A stretch of DNA of 64,000 bases from contig OY821749.1 in NCBI GenBank assembly GCA_963682055.1, positions 29,023,631 through 29,087,630 of the forward strand, in the 5' to 3' direction. The notes beneath the pieces are model-generated. The model was not told where the DNA came from and made no database searches. It saw nothing but the letters and a program-made list of their open reading frames with translations. This DNA is from Primula veris. Its lineage: Eukaryota > Streptophyta > Magnoliopsida > Ericales > Primulaceae. Positions 1-12,076 of the stretch are shown piece after piece. A program made the translations under genes and the position numbers. The first letter of the stretch is position 1; every line of letters starts with the position of its first letter.

Positions 1-2
1 TT

Positions 3-389
3 AGTATCACTCATGAACCAATCACAGATTGTCCCTCTGCTCTCTATATTTCTGCCAAACTACTGAAGGAAGGACATGTCAATGATATTTCTGGGGACAA
101 AGGGAAAGAAAAGGAAGAAGAACCTTCATCTGCTCCTTCAGCAAAGAAGAAAGGAGTAAAGTGGTACTTACTCCAGAAGCTGGCTTATAATCAAGAAAGG
201 AGAGCTGAATTGGATGCTGATGATTATCAAATCAATAAGCTGCTGGTGGACATTATTGAGAGTGAGGATGATGATGATAGTGATGGTGTCTCAATCAGCA
301 GTGAGGATGACAATGAAGAAGATGAAGAAGTGGTAAGGCAGAATCCTCTAAGAGAAAGACCCCCACAGTGTGATATTCCAAGTGACTAA
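3..389 (+). CDS. C-terminal end of an extra (env-like/third) ORF of a Sirevirus-type retrotransposon, 5'-truncated by the window
   Basis: An open frame runs from the left edge to a TAA at 387-389 (128 codons visible). The visible part is hydrophilic: a lysine/glutamate/serine-rich segment, then a short mixed segment containing KWYLLQKLAY, then a strongly acidic tail (runs of D and E around codons 83-105). It has no reverse transcriptase, RNase H or integrase motif, so it is not the end of Pol. Its stop lies only about 20 bases before the first polypurine motif, which is where Sireviruses of the env-carrying branch place their additional ORF; a diverged C-terminal Gag-like tail is also possible. 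No start codon or transmembrane segment can be judged because the beginning is outside the window. The function is not recognised; the assignment to the element is inferred from position. Confidence 0.5.
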   Translation, partial: SITHEPITDCPSALYISAKLLKEGHVNDISGDKGKEKEEEPSSAPSAKKKGVKWYLLQKLAYNQERRAELDADDYQINKLLVDIIESEDDDDSDGVSISSEDDNEEDEEVVRQNPLRERPPQCDIPSD

Positions 390-410
390 TTCCAATGGTT
401 GCTGACAAAT

Positions 411-762
411 AGGGGGAGTGAAGTTTATGCTTTTGCTTTATGTTTTGTTTCATTTTGATGTTTTCAAGACTTTAATCTGTTTTTCAATTCTGCTGTATTA
501 AGACAAGTTTATGCTTGTTTGGCTTTAATCATTCTGCAATTTCCTTCTGCAAATATCTTGATATCTTGTTGAAGTATGAATGCCTTTAAACTTGAAACAG
601 GTCAACAGGTCTGAAAACTAATTGTGTGCACATACATTGTGCTTATATATTTTGCCTGCAATTCTAACATACAGGGGGAGCCTACTGATATGGAATTTGC
701 AGGTGGTTGGGATGATTTATAAACTTTATTGATTTGTCAAAACCAATGACAAAGGGGGAGAT
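411..762 (+). mobile_element. Multiplied polypurine tract region upstream of the 3' LTR
   Basis: Three copies of the purine motif GGGGGAG occur at about 411-417, 674-680 and 755-761, the last directly abutting the TGTTAGG that starts the LTR. A single PPT primes plus-strand synthesis in ordinary copia elements; repeated PPT-like motifs before the 3' LTR are a described hallmark of the Sirevirus genus. The spacer is AT-rich non-coding DNA. Confidence 0.65.
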
Positions 763-763
763 T

Positions 764-2008
764 GTTAGGACCAGATTTCTGGTCTAAATATTGTTAATTG
801 TCTATTGGTTTTTACTAAATAAATCCTAACTGTTATTAAGAACTAAGACAGGATTGACAGGTTCCAAGTACCAGTTGCAACCTCAGTTACAACCTACTAA
901 GTTAGTAGTATTAGGTTTCAAGTACTGGTTGCAACCTTAGTTACAACCTGTGGTGACAGGTTTCAAGTACCAGTTGCAACCTCAGTTGCAACCACAGTTC
1001 AACCTGCTGTTAAAACAGAATTCTGTCTTGTTTCATTATTCTACATTACTAATTGTTTAATGCTAATCATTTGTTTTAAAGTATGTAGGATATATTCTCA
1101 TAAGGTCTTAAACGTGTATATGTGTTTATTGAGAATATTAATGTGTTAAGGAAAGATGTTTATAAAAGATATAAAGAGATTAGTTTATAAGGTTATGTTT
1201 CCTTTTAATTTATATATCTCTATTCTTATGCTTGTCCTTATCACTTGATTCAATCTTTTGATTCTTAGAATATTCAGTAAAGATATGTATAAAGATTGAT
1301 TGATATGCGGAGTTAAATGTTTCATATGTTTATGAAAAGATATTATCTTTAAGAGATCATATCTTTATATGTTTCCTTTCAAAGGAAAAGATTAACTCCT
1401 ACTTTCAAGTGTGTTACTAAACAGGTGTTAATCAAAGATGATTAGAGTCAATCCATGCTGAAGAATCTCGTGATACTTGGAGAGATTGAAGCTAATCAAC
1501 CAAGTCAAAAGCAATCAAAAGATATTGAAGATAGAAGATTGTTTTTACTTGTTTATATACTTAGTAACTTAAGCTTGTAAAGGTGTGTGTTCTAAATTAT
1601 AAAGAACTTATTTTCTAGAGAGAATACACGTGAGCTTTAAAAAGAAAAACAATGGTGGGATGCCATTGATTTATAAGTGATAGTTATAGAGTAGGAGCAA
1701 TATAGTGATAGGCAGAAAAACATAGAGGGAGTCTAAGTTTTTCATTAAGACTTGAGTCATATATTGTAAGCTTTTTATAATATCATAATCTGGGTAAGTG
1801 CCCCGGAGACGTAGCCTAGTTAGGTGAACTCCGTTGTTAAATGTGCGTGTGAATTATTTCCAAGTACATTTAATTTTAAAACAGTTTCTGTCCATTAATA
1901 CACTTGGTTCAAACTGCAGTTCCAACCTCACTTGAAACCTTATACACTTGGTTCAAACTGCAGTTCCAACCCCACTTGGAACCTTACTGCAAAACTGCAT
2001 CTAGAACA
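764..2008 (+). mobile_element. 3' LTR of the Sirevirus-type Ty1-copia element
   Basis: The LTR begins TGTTAGGACC immediately after the last polypurine motif and is placed to end at ...CTAGAACA near 2008. The right end is chosen from the TG...CA rule and is uncertain by tens of bases because the partner LTR and its target-site duplication lie outside the window. Inside are a TATA-like stretch (about 1160-1175), and two internal repeat sets: three copies of an approximately 60-bp unit built on AAGTACCAGTTGCAACC (about 865-1010) and two copies of a unit built on ACACTTGGTTCAAACTGC (about 1901-1985). The roughly 1.2-kb length suits Sirevirus LTRs. Confidence 0.65.
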
Positions 2009-2889
2009 ACGGATAGGAATTTCATATACTATGTCTTCTGCATGGCCATTGTTGAGTTTCAACTAATTAGTAAACATGATTAGTATGGATTGGTATCAAT
2101 GGTTCGTATTTTCGTAGACGAATTCATGTTAAAGCAATACAGGTATTAGATTAGGTATGCAAACGTTTCAAAAACAGGCGCTGAACAAGCATATAGTCCT
2201 ATTCGCTAATAAAAAAAATTCATTTATATCATAATTATTCTGTTATTTGCAAGAAGTTATATAATATACTCCTGAAATGCGAGAATGGTTTGCGAAAAGA
2301 AGTGGTTAAAAAATAAAAATGAATTAATTATGCAAATTTCTCTGGACCCTTGGATGATTTATCCAATGGGTCAGACACCAAGATGAAAACTATTCCGGAA
2401 GAATGGTTTTAATTAACCCAGTTAAAATTTCTGATCATTTTCCGGATTCAATTACCATGAAATCAGGACTTGGTTCTTAATGTCTAACCAACTGTGCCAA
2501 ATGGCTTGGCATGCTTTATCAAAAGAGATGCTGATTTAGTCTCTATAAATAATACTGTAACAAGAAAGAAATAAGCATGGCACCAAGATAATCGCAAAGA
2601 AATTAGAATTATATACAGCACGAAACTCCACTTTACATAAGCCTTTGTTCGTGAAAGAGATTTCCGAGAAGATTATCTGCCTAAAAAACCCCAACATCTG
2701 CTACGACTTTTTATAAATGAAATAATTAATAAAAACTTTACTAAAGTAGATATTTACAAACTATTCCCCACTGTAAACTGACATCGTAGCCAGGATCGAC
2801 ACAATCTGCCTCAAGGATATAAACAATGCTATGCCACGTGGTCGGATAATTTACAAATTCACAATATATCCCATCTGATAAAGAAGCAA
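2009..2889. other. Intergenic DNA and probable UPL4 3' UTR
   Basis: There is no supported gene here. The part adjoining the UPL4 stop (roughly 2600-2889) is likely its 3' untranslated region because the gene ends at 2890 on the minus strand. No clear poly(A) signal could be singled out in this AT-rich DNA. Confidence 0.4.
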
Positions 2890-5800
2890 CTAAGAGAGAT
2901 GGAATGATCCTTGTCCTTCTGTTATTGCATACAGAAGCTTCTCCTTCATCATCTCCTACAGATTCAAGTACATGACGAAATATAGATTAATTAATATATA
3001 TGCCTGTATTAATGTGTTTAAAAATGATTTCACTACGAAGAATAACTCGAGTAGGCTTACTTTCGTGGAATAAGGTGGAAGCTTCAGATAATTGGCACAA
3101 GTCATCACACTGGGCAAATCATCATCACAAGTTCTGCTACAATGCTGTTTTTGAAGCATGTTTTAAAATAGTCAGTAGCTAATTCAAGTCTAAAAAAGAG
3201 AATCAGTAGCATAGCAGTTCCTTATTTTTCTTGTATGACACTGTTCATACATAAGTTCTAAAATGTAGATAATGATGATTTTCCTTCTCCTAAAGAGAGA
3301 TTTTCCATGCGATTTATCACGAACAAATAAGCACAAATTATAGAGGGTATTATTTAACAGTGACCGCACCTTACGAACAATCGTGAGCTTAGGGTTAAGA
3401 GATGCCAAACCGCCACGAGGTAGTCTAGGTGCCCCAGTTACAAATTGTAGAAATGCTCTTTGATGTTCTCTATCAAAATCCTGGACAATTTCCAGCAACT
3501 GGAAATGAAAATGAGTGTTAAATACAAATCTCGTATAATTAAACTTGAAACAATGATCACTGCAGTTCATATACTTCTTTACGGCTATAACAATAAAACA
3601 AGGTATCAAACTGAAACAGGGAGGATAAAGAGTGGGATGTTTCGTAAAAACACATAAAGTCCCTATGTACAATGTAGAAAATGATAAGCAAAAGGAAATA
3701 GTAATACTAACATGTAGAATGGGAGGACTGCTACAAGTGTATCCATGATCAAACTTGATGTGATCCAAAAGCTCATTTGACTGCTCACAAAAATACATAC
3801 AAGCTTTAGTGCAACTGAGCAACAATAACCAGAAATAGAGTAAACAATCGAAGTAATTCAAATACATACACTCCAAATTTCGCATTCTCCACATAACAAA
3901 CGTTCCAGTTCCTCTTCATTGAAGATCTCGAGATGTTTAATAGGGAAAACCTGGTGGGTCAAACAAGTGTATAGCAACATGAGCAATGGATAAAATAGAA
4001 CTCGGTAATGAAAGAGACAACTAACATATGCACCGGAGTATTATTATAGAGAACTTTCAGATATACAGGAGTAATACACAAGGGCTTCGAAGGAAGAGAT
4101 GATGCTTATTATATAACAAAGTCAAATGATGATTATGTAAATTATACACGGTTGTAACCAGCTGCATAGAGTTTTAGGAAAGCTAACATGATGAAAGAAA
4201 TAAGAAGTCAGATAGACAAAAAAGAAATCAACCAATTGGCTCATCATCATATTATACAGGCAACAACGAGAGTCAAATAGGCGCAGAGATGCACTAAACA
4301 AAGGTAATATTTAATATGGTTTGGGTTATCGTTGAAATACACTAATTGATGCCATGCAATGGCAAATCATTATAAATAAGTGAAAGGTTAAAGTCTTTTT
4401 GGCTACAATTAGAAGTAGAAATAGAGCAAAGAAGTGGAAGCTTCGTTCACTTGATTCCGTTTTTAAGCCCTCAAAGTGCTGAAAATAAAATCACATACCT
4501 GGTTAAATCCAGATTTGAAAGCTTCAACTTGTCTTCCAATTCCAGAACTTATAGTAGCATCCACAATACGCGATACATACTCCTCCAAGTTTGATATATT
4601 TACCTAGGAAAAACATATTAAGCAACTTATCAGATAATACATATGAAGATGAGTGGAAGACAAAGACATCATCGTATAAAATATTGTTAAAATTAAGACT
4701 ACACAATGCGTCCTCACTTAAAAGAGGACCTAGAGGCCAAGAATGATAATAGATGTAGCTTGAAACCGGTAATTGTATGTGGAATTTTTCATAAAATTAC
4801 TTACTGTATTTCCCTTTGTGTGTTTTCCAGCACCAGTATCCTCCCAATCTCTCACTCACTCATCCAAAACAAGAATAAAGGAAAATGAATTGAAAAACTA
4901 ACCACTTTAGTATCAGATCCAGACAACAGGCTGTATTCGGGATATCCAGGAAGTGTAAAATCAAGCCAAAGATCTTCTATTCTGGTGTTTCTAAAGCATG
5001 GATCTACTTTTACTCCTCCAGAAACCGACTCAAGCTGTTTTTTTCTCTCAACGATAGCCTGAAACTCCAGCAGAAATGTGCCCAACTCTGGATCAAATGA
5101 GTGGATGTCGTACGCAGTCAGTTCCTAGAAGAAAAAAAGAGAGGAAAAAACGTAATGAAATTTGCTGACAAAAGCTGGGGGAAAAAAGGCCCCCTAAGAA
5201 ATTTTGAACGACCCTGTGATTAGATACCTAAGACTAAAGACAAAATTAACTAGTATATATGAAATCAAACCCGTTGTTGATAATAGAAACAGAAAATTGA
5301 ACCTTACGGGGAAAAAAAAATACCAAACCCGAGAAAGGAGTACCAGACTCCCTCAATTTTATTTCAATCCAATCTGTTGTTTTATTGCAGAATTGCTCTT
5401 TTTTTGGCATCCTAAATGATTTAACAATTTAAAAGGACACGACCACTAAACAAATTTCAGATGACAAGAACCAACGAGAAGGACATTATTAAATAAGTTA
5501 TACTGAAAAATGAAAAAAAGGCACACTGTTTCAATTATTAATATTTTAAAAGAAAAATATGCATCACCTGTCCAAGCATAAGTTTGTAGAAGGCTCTGGA
5601 AACGGGGATATCTAACACCCTTCCATCTTGAATAACCCTAGCTGTTACCTGTCCTAGAAGGGTAAACTTTTTCATCACCTCAGAAAATTCAATACCATTT
5701 AATTTAATCGTCGAAGATGACCATGGACGAGGAAAAAGTTGACAGGAGGGTTCAATCATTTCAGTATCGTCACACAAAACCCCTAATTTCGGTAATAAAA

Positions 5801-8800
5801 TTCGATCTTCTCTCCACATGCCGAGGCGATTTTTCTGAAATTCTTGACCAACAAGAGTATAAAATTCCAAAGTCGGCCCAAGCCCAGTCCCAACTTCTTC
5901 ATTATATTCCACTTCGAGTATTACCTTTTGACGGACATGTAATTCCATCATTTTAGCAGCCGATTCCAATATCTGATCTCGGCACACTAAAATTTTCTTA
6001 CGAGGAGGTACACCACCACTACGCCTCCTCTCCCTCCTCTCTCTCTCTCCTCCAGAATCATCGTGAGATTCCGTATGTCGTTGAACTTGTACTTTACCAA
6101 AAGCTACCAACCCGAAATACTTACATTTGACCTCAAAAGAAAATAAAAACGAAAACAAAGCCATTAACTGGCCACACCACGCAGGCATTCCCCCGATAGA
6201 TACGGAAAGTGGATCGCGCAACTGTTGTTCTAATTTCTCTGTTAATTTTTTACTTATGAACTCATTCTGTGGGAGGGTATACACCACTGCCTTCAACTTA
6301 TCCAAGTCAATAGATCTCCCTTCAGCGAATTCGTACAATCTCTCTTTAGACATTAGATGAAAGCCAAACCTGTTCATGCCTTCTAAAATCTTGAGGAGAA
6401 TTAGTAAATCATAAACCGGGCTTGAGCTTCTCAAGTCTGGGGCAAATGTGGAAATGACATTATCAAGAGAAGTTGGACTAAATCGCCAATGCCTACCTAT
6501 ACTGTCAATCGAATGACTATTAACTCGACTTTGATTACATTTGGGAAAACTTTGGCTAGATCCCGCAGCTTTTCTGTAAATTATTTTGTACAATTTGGTC
6601 CATAAGTTCTCACCTTTATCCCTTTCATGTCCAACACTGTTATCCTGTTTGATAATTGCTTGGTAGAGAGATAAGTTTTGGTTTATCTTGTGCCCGTCTA
6701 GGTAAAATAGCAATTTTGGGGTTGTGTCTTCCTCAGATGGTCCAGAATTGTCAATGATCATGCTAGTTTCTTGAGAAGGAAAACTGTCCTGAGCATGATC
6801 CTGTACACGAATATTATACAAGGCTTAAGCGTTCGTAATAATCAAATTATAAGCACCCCCACATACATAATCCATCCTCTAATAGAAAAATGATCACATA
6901 GGGTTAGATTTTAAGGTTAAACTTTTTACAATTACCACACATTGGAAAGCTGCTAAAGTTGATAAGAAGAGAAGAAATAGATTTATATGTGTGGGAAAAT
7001 AATTACAATTACTAACTGGTATCAAGGTTAGACACAAGAAGGAAGCTCTGTTGTATAATAATATTTACATCAAAGGTTGGTTACGATTCCGCAGTTGACG
7101 TATTCACATTTCAATTCTGTATACCAACTTTTTAAAAAGAAGCATTCAGTACCCTAACCTAACACTTTTTTTTGCTTTTGTAGACCACATAGGGGAAAAA
7201 AAAACATATCTTGGCAGATATTATGAGGAAAATAGTATGATAAATTTGTTAAACAAAGGCGAAAGAAAATGATAGAGCAATAAATACTAGACTTTGTTAA
7301 TCAATTAGAACTACACCCCAGGATTCCTTTTTACATTGCAAACTAAGCTTTCTTAATCGTCGAAAAATGTCATGTTAGTATACTAATCACTAGTTTTTGT
7401 AGGTTGGTGTACAAGAGTCAAATCAAATAAAACTTTAGTCTACGTAATTGTAACTATCCCTAAATTAAAAGCTTAAGGCTTAAATTATATTCTGGACACG
7501 TATCGTCAAAATAAATCTCATTCCTTAGATCATTAGTTATATCTCATACCCTGGGTTTCGAGTGGCTCACGTCTCACAGATACTACACTATAATAGATTA
7601 TTTTGACTAACAGAAAATGAAATACTAACCAATTGCATATCAGAAGAATCTCTATCAGATTCAACTACTGCAGGAGCTTCACTGCTACGTGATGAATTCT
7701 GATAATTTGAACCTTCAGAGTTCGGAGAATCTTCTTTATGTTCATGCCCAGTTCTGTTTTTCCCAACTTTAAGCCACAAATATTTTTCAATATCATCTAA
7801 AGTAGAAAAAGAATCAACTAACACAACATCCTCGGGGTATTCTCCTAAGCAACTTTCCCCTTCTTCTCTCACAAACTGGACTTTTAAAGCAGGGTATGGC
7901 AAATAACGTTTTGTAGGAACAGTTGCATATCCAACTCTTTCCTTGTATGAGGGGTTCTGGGTAACAGGAAAATCTTCTACCGATGAAAGTGCAGTTTGCA
8001 ATTTTCGAGTTAATAATGCAAAATCCTTAACAGATGCGTCTTGAGACGATAAAAGTATTTTTCCAAATAAGTTAACTTGTTTCTCTACATAATGCATGTG
8101 ACCAAAACCATTTATGTCTTCATCCTTGTTGCATAAATACTTCACTAATGCTTTCACTATTCCACTTTCTAAAAGTTCAAAAGTTGATATACTATCACAT
8201 CTATTGAGCTGTGAAATAATTTGATGCAATGTAGCATAAATATCCTCATAATTTGATGAAATAACCCCATGTTCTGTTAATCTATCAGCTACACTTCGAA
8301 GTGATTGAAGAACACTGGTTACACCACCTTGCCCACAGTTTAGTATTTCCCCCGGAAAAAAATTGGTGTTTATCTGCTTTGCAATATCATATATCGAACC
8401 TTTTTCGACCCTGCACATCCTTTCAGAACCGCTTGCAGATTTCGCAGTATCAAAATCATAACACAAGCATTTGATAGAACTTTTTCCAGCAGAACTTCCA
8501 CGTGCATCATCAGATAACTGAATATCAGAAAGCTTTTTACTATGCTCTGGTATTAGTAGAGTATTAATCGAGAAGAAAACCCCTTCTTTTATGAAGGAGT
8601 TTAAGAAAAGACAAGAGAGCTTCTGAAGCAAGGTATCAGCAATTTGTAAAGCCAACATAACCACGTGAGGATCTTTGCGAGTGAGAACGCCAGCCAAAAA
8701 ACTGTAATAAAGTACCACTTAAACTGTTATCCCCAGATTATTGTATTTAGCGAATACTTTTCAGATATGTAAAAAAATTCACCTTGATATGTCGGTGTCC

Positions 8801-11800
8801 TTGAGTAATTCAAAAAGAATTTCAGAGTTGCTGAAATATACAATTTTATTGATAACACACAGACAGCCATAACAAACATATAAGCTGACCCCAGAGTTAA
8901 CCACCTGCTACAGAATAAAGGACATAAGTTATGAAGCTGCCAAATATTAGTGTTGATTAATTCTGTCACCAACATATCACATTTCAAATTGTCTACCAAC
9001 CTACAAATTTTAGCAATTTGTACACTAAATTACGTTCTCAACGATTTAGCCTATGTACCGAATCGGAAAATAATCATAGCTTTTGGGTCCTAAATCATGG
9101 CAAAAACATAGTATATTTTAAACATTCGACAATATTTTAATATGTTGTACACTATTCTATCACATTTTTTTTCAGTACTAGGCCCAAACCTTTTTTTCCC
9201 CTACGGTACATAAAACCGGGGGAAAAATAAGAAAGAAAAGTTAGGTTGGGGAATTCATTGCTTATTTTTGGAAGTTGGTATTTCCATAAATAAGTGTACA
9301 CAATTGTAATTAACCCCAAAAATTATCAAGGAAAATCAACTAAACCACGAATCAGAAAAACGACCTGGATCAATACAGGAAGCAAATTTGTGCCAAACTT
9401 CAGCAAATGACCAGGTTTTTTCTCCAGCAAAGCCTCTTTTTCTAAATCTAGCGGTATCTCTTTATCTCTGGTTATTGAAGGAAGAAGCCCATTCAGCAAC
9501 TTCAAAACCTCGTGCACCTGGAGAAGAGTTAAAAAAACAAAAAAAAAACTACATTGTCACCAATAATCTTCTCCAGCAGTTAGCTACCAAGAAAAAAGAT
9601 ATCCTTTTTCGATTTTTATCAAGACGATATAAAATGAGAGGAGATTATTCTATTACAGATGCCCAACTTTAAGAAAGCTCCATAATTTTATTTTTTAAAA
9701 TACAAATGAAGCTGTGGGGGCTTCAAAGGTTACTCGTTTTCATTATACGAAATACTAAAAAGAAAGAGAGGGCCAACTAAGCATCCCCACAAGTTGCTTT
9801 TAACCAAAAAGAGGGCCAACTAGTGTACAATCAATAATTTTATTTTTTAAAATACAAATGAAGCTGTGGGGGCTTCAAAGGTTACTCGTTTTTATTATAC
9901 GAAATACTAAAAAGAGAGGGGCAACTAGGCATCCTCACAACTAGCCTGTGAATGGATTGCGAAATGGTTAGATACACTATCGTCAGAGGCTAACCGTCAA
10001 AACTCACAAGCCCAAGGTACCTAATAGGTATCTGATGGTGTGACCTTTAATCAAAGTTCTTTAAACGTATTTAAGTTAAATTTAACTTAATTTTTGGTAC
10101 CATACTAAACAACGATATTAAACATAGAGCAACGTATACACACCTGGTCTATATGTCCATCACCCCTAGTAGTAGAAGTCGTTCCATGTGAAAGGCCATA
10201 GGTAGGCAAAATGTCCTTCAATATGCCACTTATATGAAGCTCAAAAAGATTCTCCACTGCTACAATTGATCCCGAGGCAAGTTTGACAAGTAGCCCAACC
10301 ATACCCTACACAAATTAAAAAAAGTACAAATAAGACCTTTATCCATACTTTAAAAAAAGAAAATTCACTAAAATTGACTGCATACAGAGTGAATTGGTCG
10401 GGATAAGGTGGTTCGACAATTGAGGCTTATGAGGTGAGCAGTTTGTTGAATCAACCCATGTCTACAAAGTTGATTCAGCATATCAGGAAAATGTTGTACT
10501 CGTTCGGTTATTTTTATCATGCATGTGGCTACATGTTCAACGAGCTGCGCGATGTCAAAAAAAACATTTAGTGCCAATTAATAATTCAGTAGCCAATATA
10601 CACGAAGAAGTACAAACAAGACCTGTCGATCCTCGTATTGAAGAAGATTACACAATATTGGAACTGCATCCATGTAAAGTGACGGATTTTCAGAAGGGAG
10701 TTTTTGGCATATCTTGACCACAGTTGAAAGTGCAACTCTCTGAGAAAAATTAAGAGAAAGAAAACCATAATTGGTATTGTTTTTAATTCTTCTGACAGAA
10801 AAAATATGGAAAAATAATATTAAGCATTAGTGTACCTGCACATTCGTGGAGAAAAAATCAATATATGTCAAAACTGCCATGATAGCACCAGATTGTAAGC
10901 ACGCTAGTGGCTGTTCTAGTGAGATTTTCTCTAAAGCTTGCAAACACTGCATAAAGATAAGAATAATTGCATCAATATTCAATAAAGCAATAAACGCTTT
11001 AATTCTTTCAGCTCACAAAACGCATGGCGTGCTACTACTTGTGTCACCACACCGACCATGTCTACTCAAAAATCGCAAACGTTCGTTTATATAGTTAAAG
11101 ACTTGTTTGGTTGCAACTTAAAAGTTAAGCTACTTTGCTTAATAGTAGATTGCATTTGGTTGACCAGCTTAATTGCTGAACTTTCTGGTATTTGGCCAGA
11201 AAAAAGGCAGAAGCTTTAAGCTGGATAAACCAATTTTTTTTTCTGAATCTCATAAAATCCAGCTTATTTGCTTAACAGCTGCAGCAAAACAACCCGAATA
11301 AGAAACAAGCAAATAAGGCTTGTTTAGCTGTGCAACTTTAAGCGAATAAGCTAACCAAACAATGCGTGAACAAGCTACAATATAAGTAAAAATAAAGTTC
11401 TGGAACTACTTGTTCAGCCACATCAAGGTACTCGATTGCCATTAATCTCTGACACAGAGTCGAAACCGCATCATGCCGAACAAGTAGAGCCGAGCATCTC
11501 GGATTCGCATCACACAAGTACGTAATCGCCCTCATAGATAGAAGCATAATATCTGGATTTGTCTCTTGTTTAGACAATTTTACTAGAATCGGAGACAACA
11601 TATCTGCCAATGCTCCTGATAATGAACTATCGGGACAAAATGCTAACAATTCACAAAGCTCGGTTAAAGCGACTAATATCTCTGATTCACCTATTTGTTC
11701 ACATAAGCTCGTTAAAACCTTCTTAAATTTCCCTAGATCAGTTAAAGATTTTTGTCTCTGATACTCTCTAAGGTTGCTATGCCTTTGATCTTCGTCTGAG

Positions 11801-12006
11801 TCGCATGACCCATAAGAGTCTCTATCGTTTTCACCTTCTGATCGAGTGGACCACGAAGCAGATGATGATGTGTCCATTTCTTTAGGTTTTGGTTCTATAT
11901 CTGAGTTAACTTGGGCTTGTACTGATGAGTTTGATGAACAAGGTCGTTTATCAGCTGGCAATTCGGCAACTGTTTCTTCTGATCGTTTATGGCTTCGATT
12001 ACCCAT
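2890..12006 (-). CDS. UPL4: HECT-type E3 ubiquitin-protein ligase UPL4 (16 coding exons, 1493 aa)
   Basis: UPL4 takes ubiquitin from an E2 onto a HECT cysteine and passes it to substrates; plant UPL3/UPL4 are armadillo-HECT ligases linked to proteasomal turnover. Exons on the minus strand: 12006-11410, 10946-10836, 10739-10623, 10544-10386, 10305-10144, 9517-9365, 8904-8783, 8701-7630, 6800-5568, 5124-4903, 4603-4499, 3950-3870, 3780-3712, 3498-3370, 3144-3061, 2955-2890. All junctions are GT-AG and phases close to 1494 codons, against about 1502 aa in Arabidopsis UPL4. The N-terminus has the ELPADKR and SYGSCDSDE motifs, then armadillo-like helices; the HECT domain is roughly residues 1115-1493, with [13 protein letters not shown] near its start and catalytic Cys about 1460 in [19 protein letters not shown]4 is preferred over UPL3 from remembered sequence similarity. 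The ATG at 12006 is the first in frame. Confidence 0.93.
9682..9950. repeat. Tandem duplication in UPL4 intron 5
   Basis: A segment of about 110 bases starting ATAATTTTATTTTTTAAAAT at 9682 recurs at 9834, an offset of 152 bp, with only a few substitutions. It lies wholly inside the intron between exons 5 and 6 of UPL4. Confidence 0.85.
11103..11361. mobile_element. Probable MITE in UPL4 intron 1
   Basis: A segment of about 260 bp begins TTGTTTGGTTGC and ends GCTAACCAAACAA, so its ends are short imperfect inverted repeats. The interior is AT-rich with no ORF. A target-site duplication was not convincingly found, so the superfamily is left open. It begins directly downstream of exon 1 on the minus strand, near that exon's donor site. 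Confidence 0.45.
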
Positions 12007-12076
12007 CAATCAAAAATATATTCGAGAACTTTTCGTCGCTTGAATATATACTAAAACTTTTGAATGTATCAATCAT
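11999..12076 (-). promoter_or_regulatory. Upstream ORF overlapping the UPL4 start codon
   Basis: In the UPL4 leader an ATG at 12076-12074 opens a 26-codon frame (with stop) ending in TAA at 12001-11999. The main ATG (12006-12004) lies inside this uORF in the +1 frame, so a ribosome translating the uORF would terminate just past the true start. If the leader exon includes this ATG, it should depress UPL4 translation. Inclusion in mature mRNA is inferred from a candidate acceptor upstream near 12093. Confidence 0.45.

Noticed and set aside
5717..5956. Plus-strand ORF opposite UPL4 exon 9
   Set aside because: It is antisense to a well-supported coding exon; its openness follows from the coding strand.
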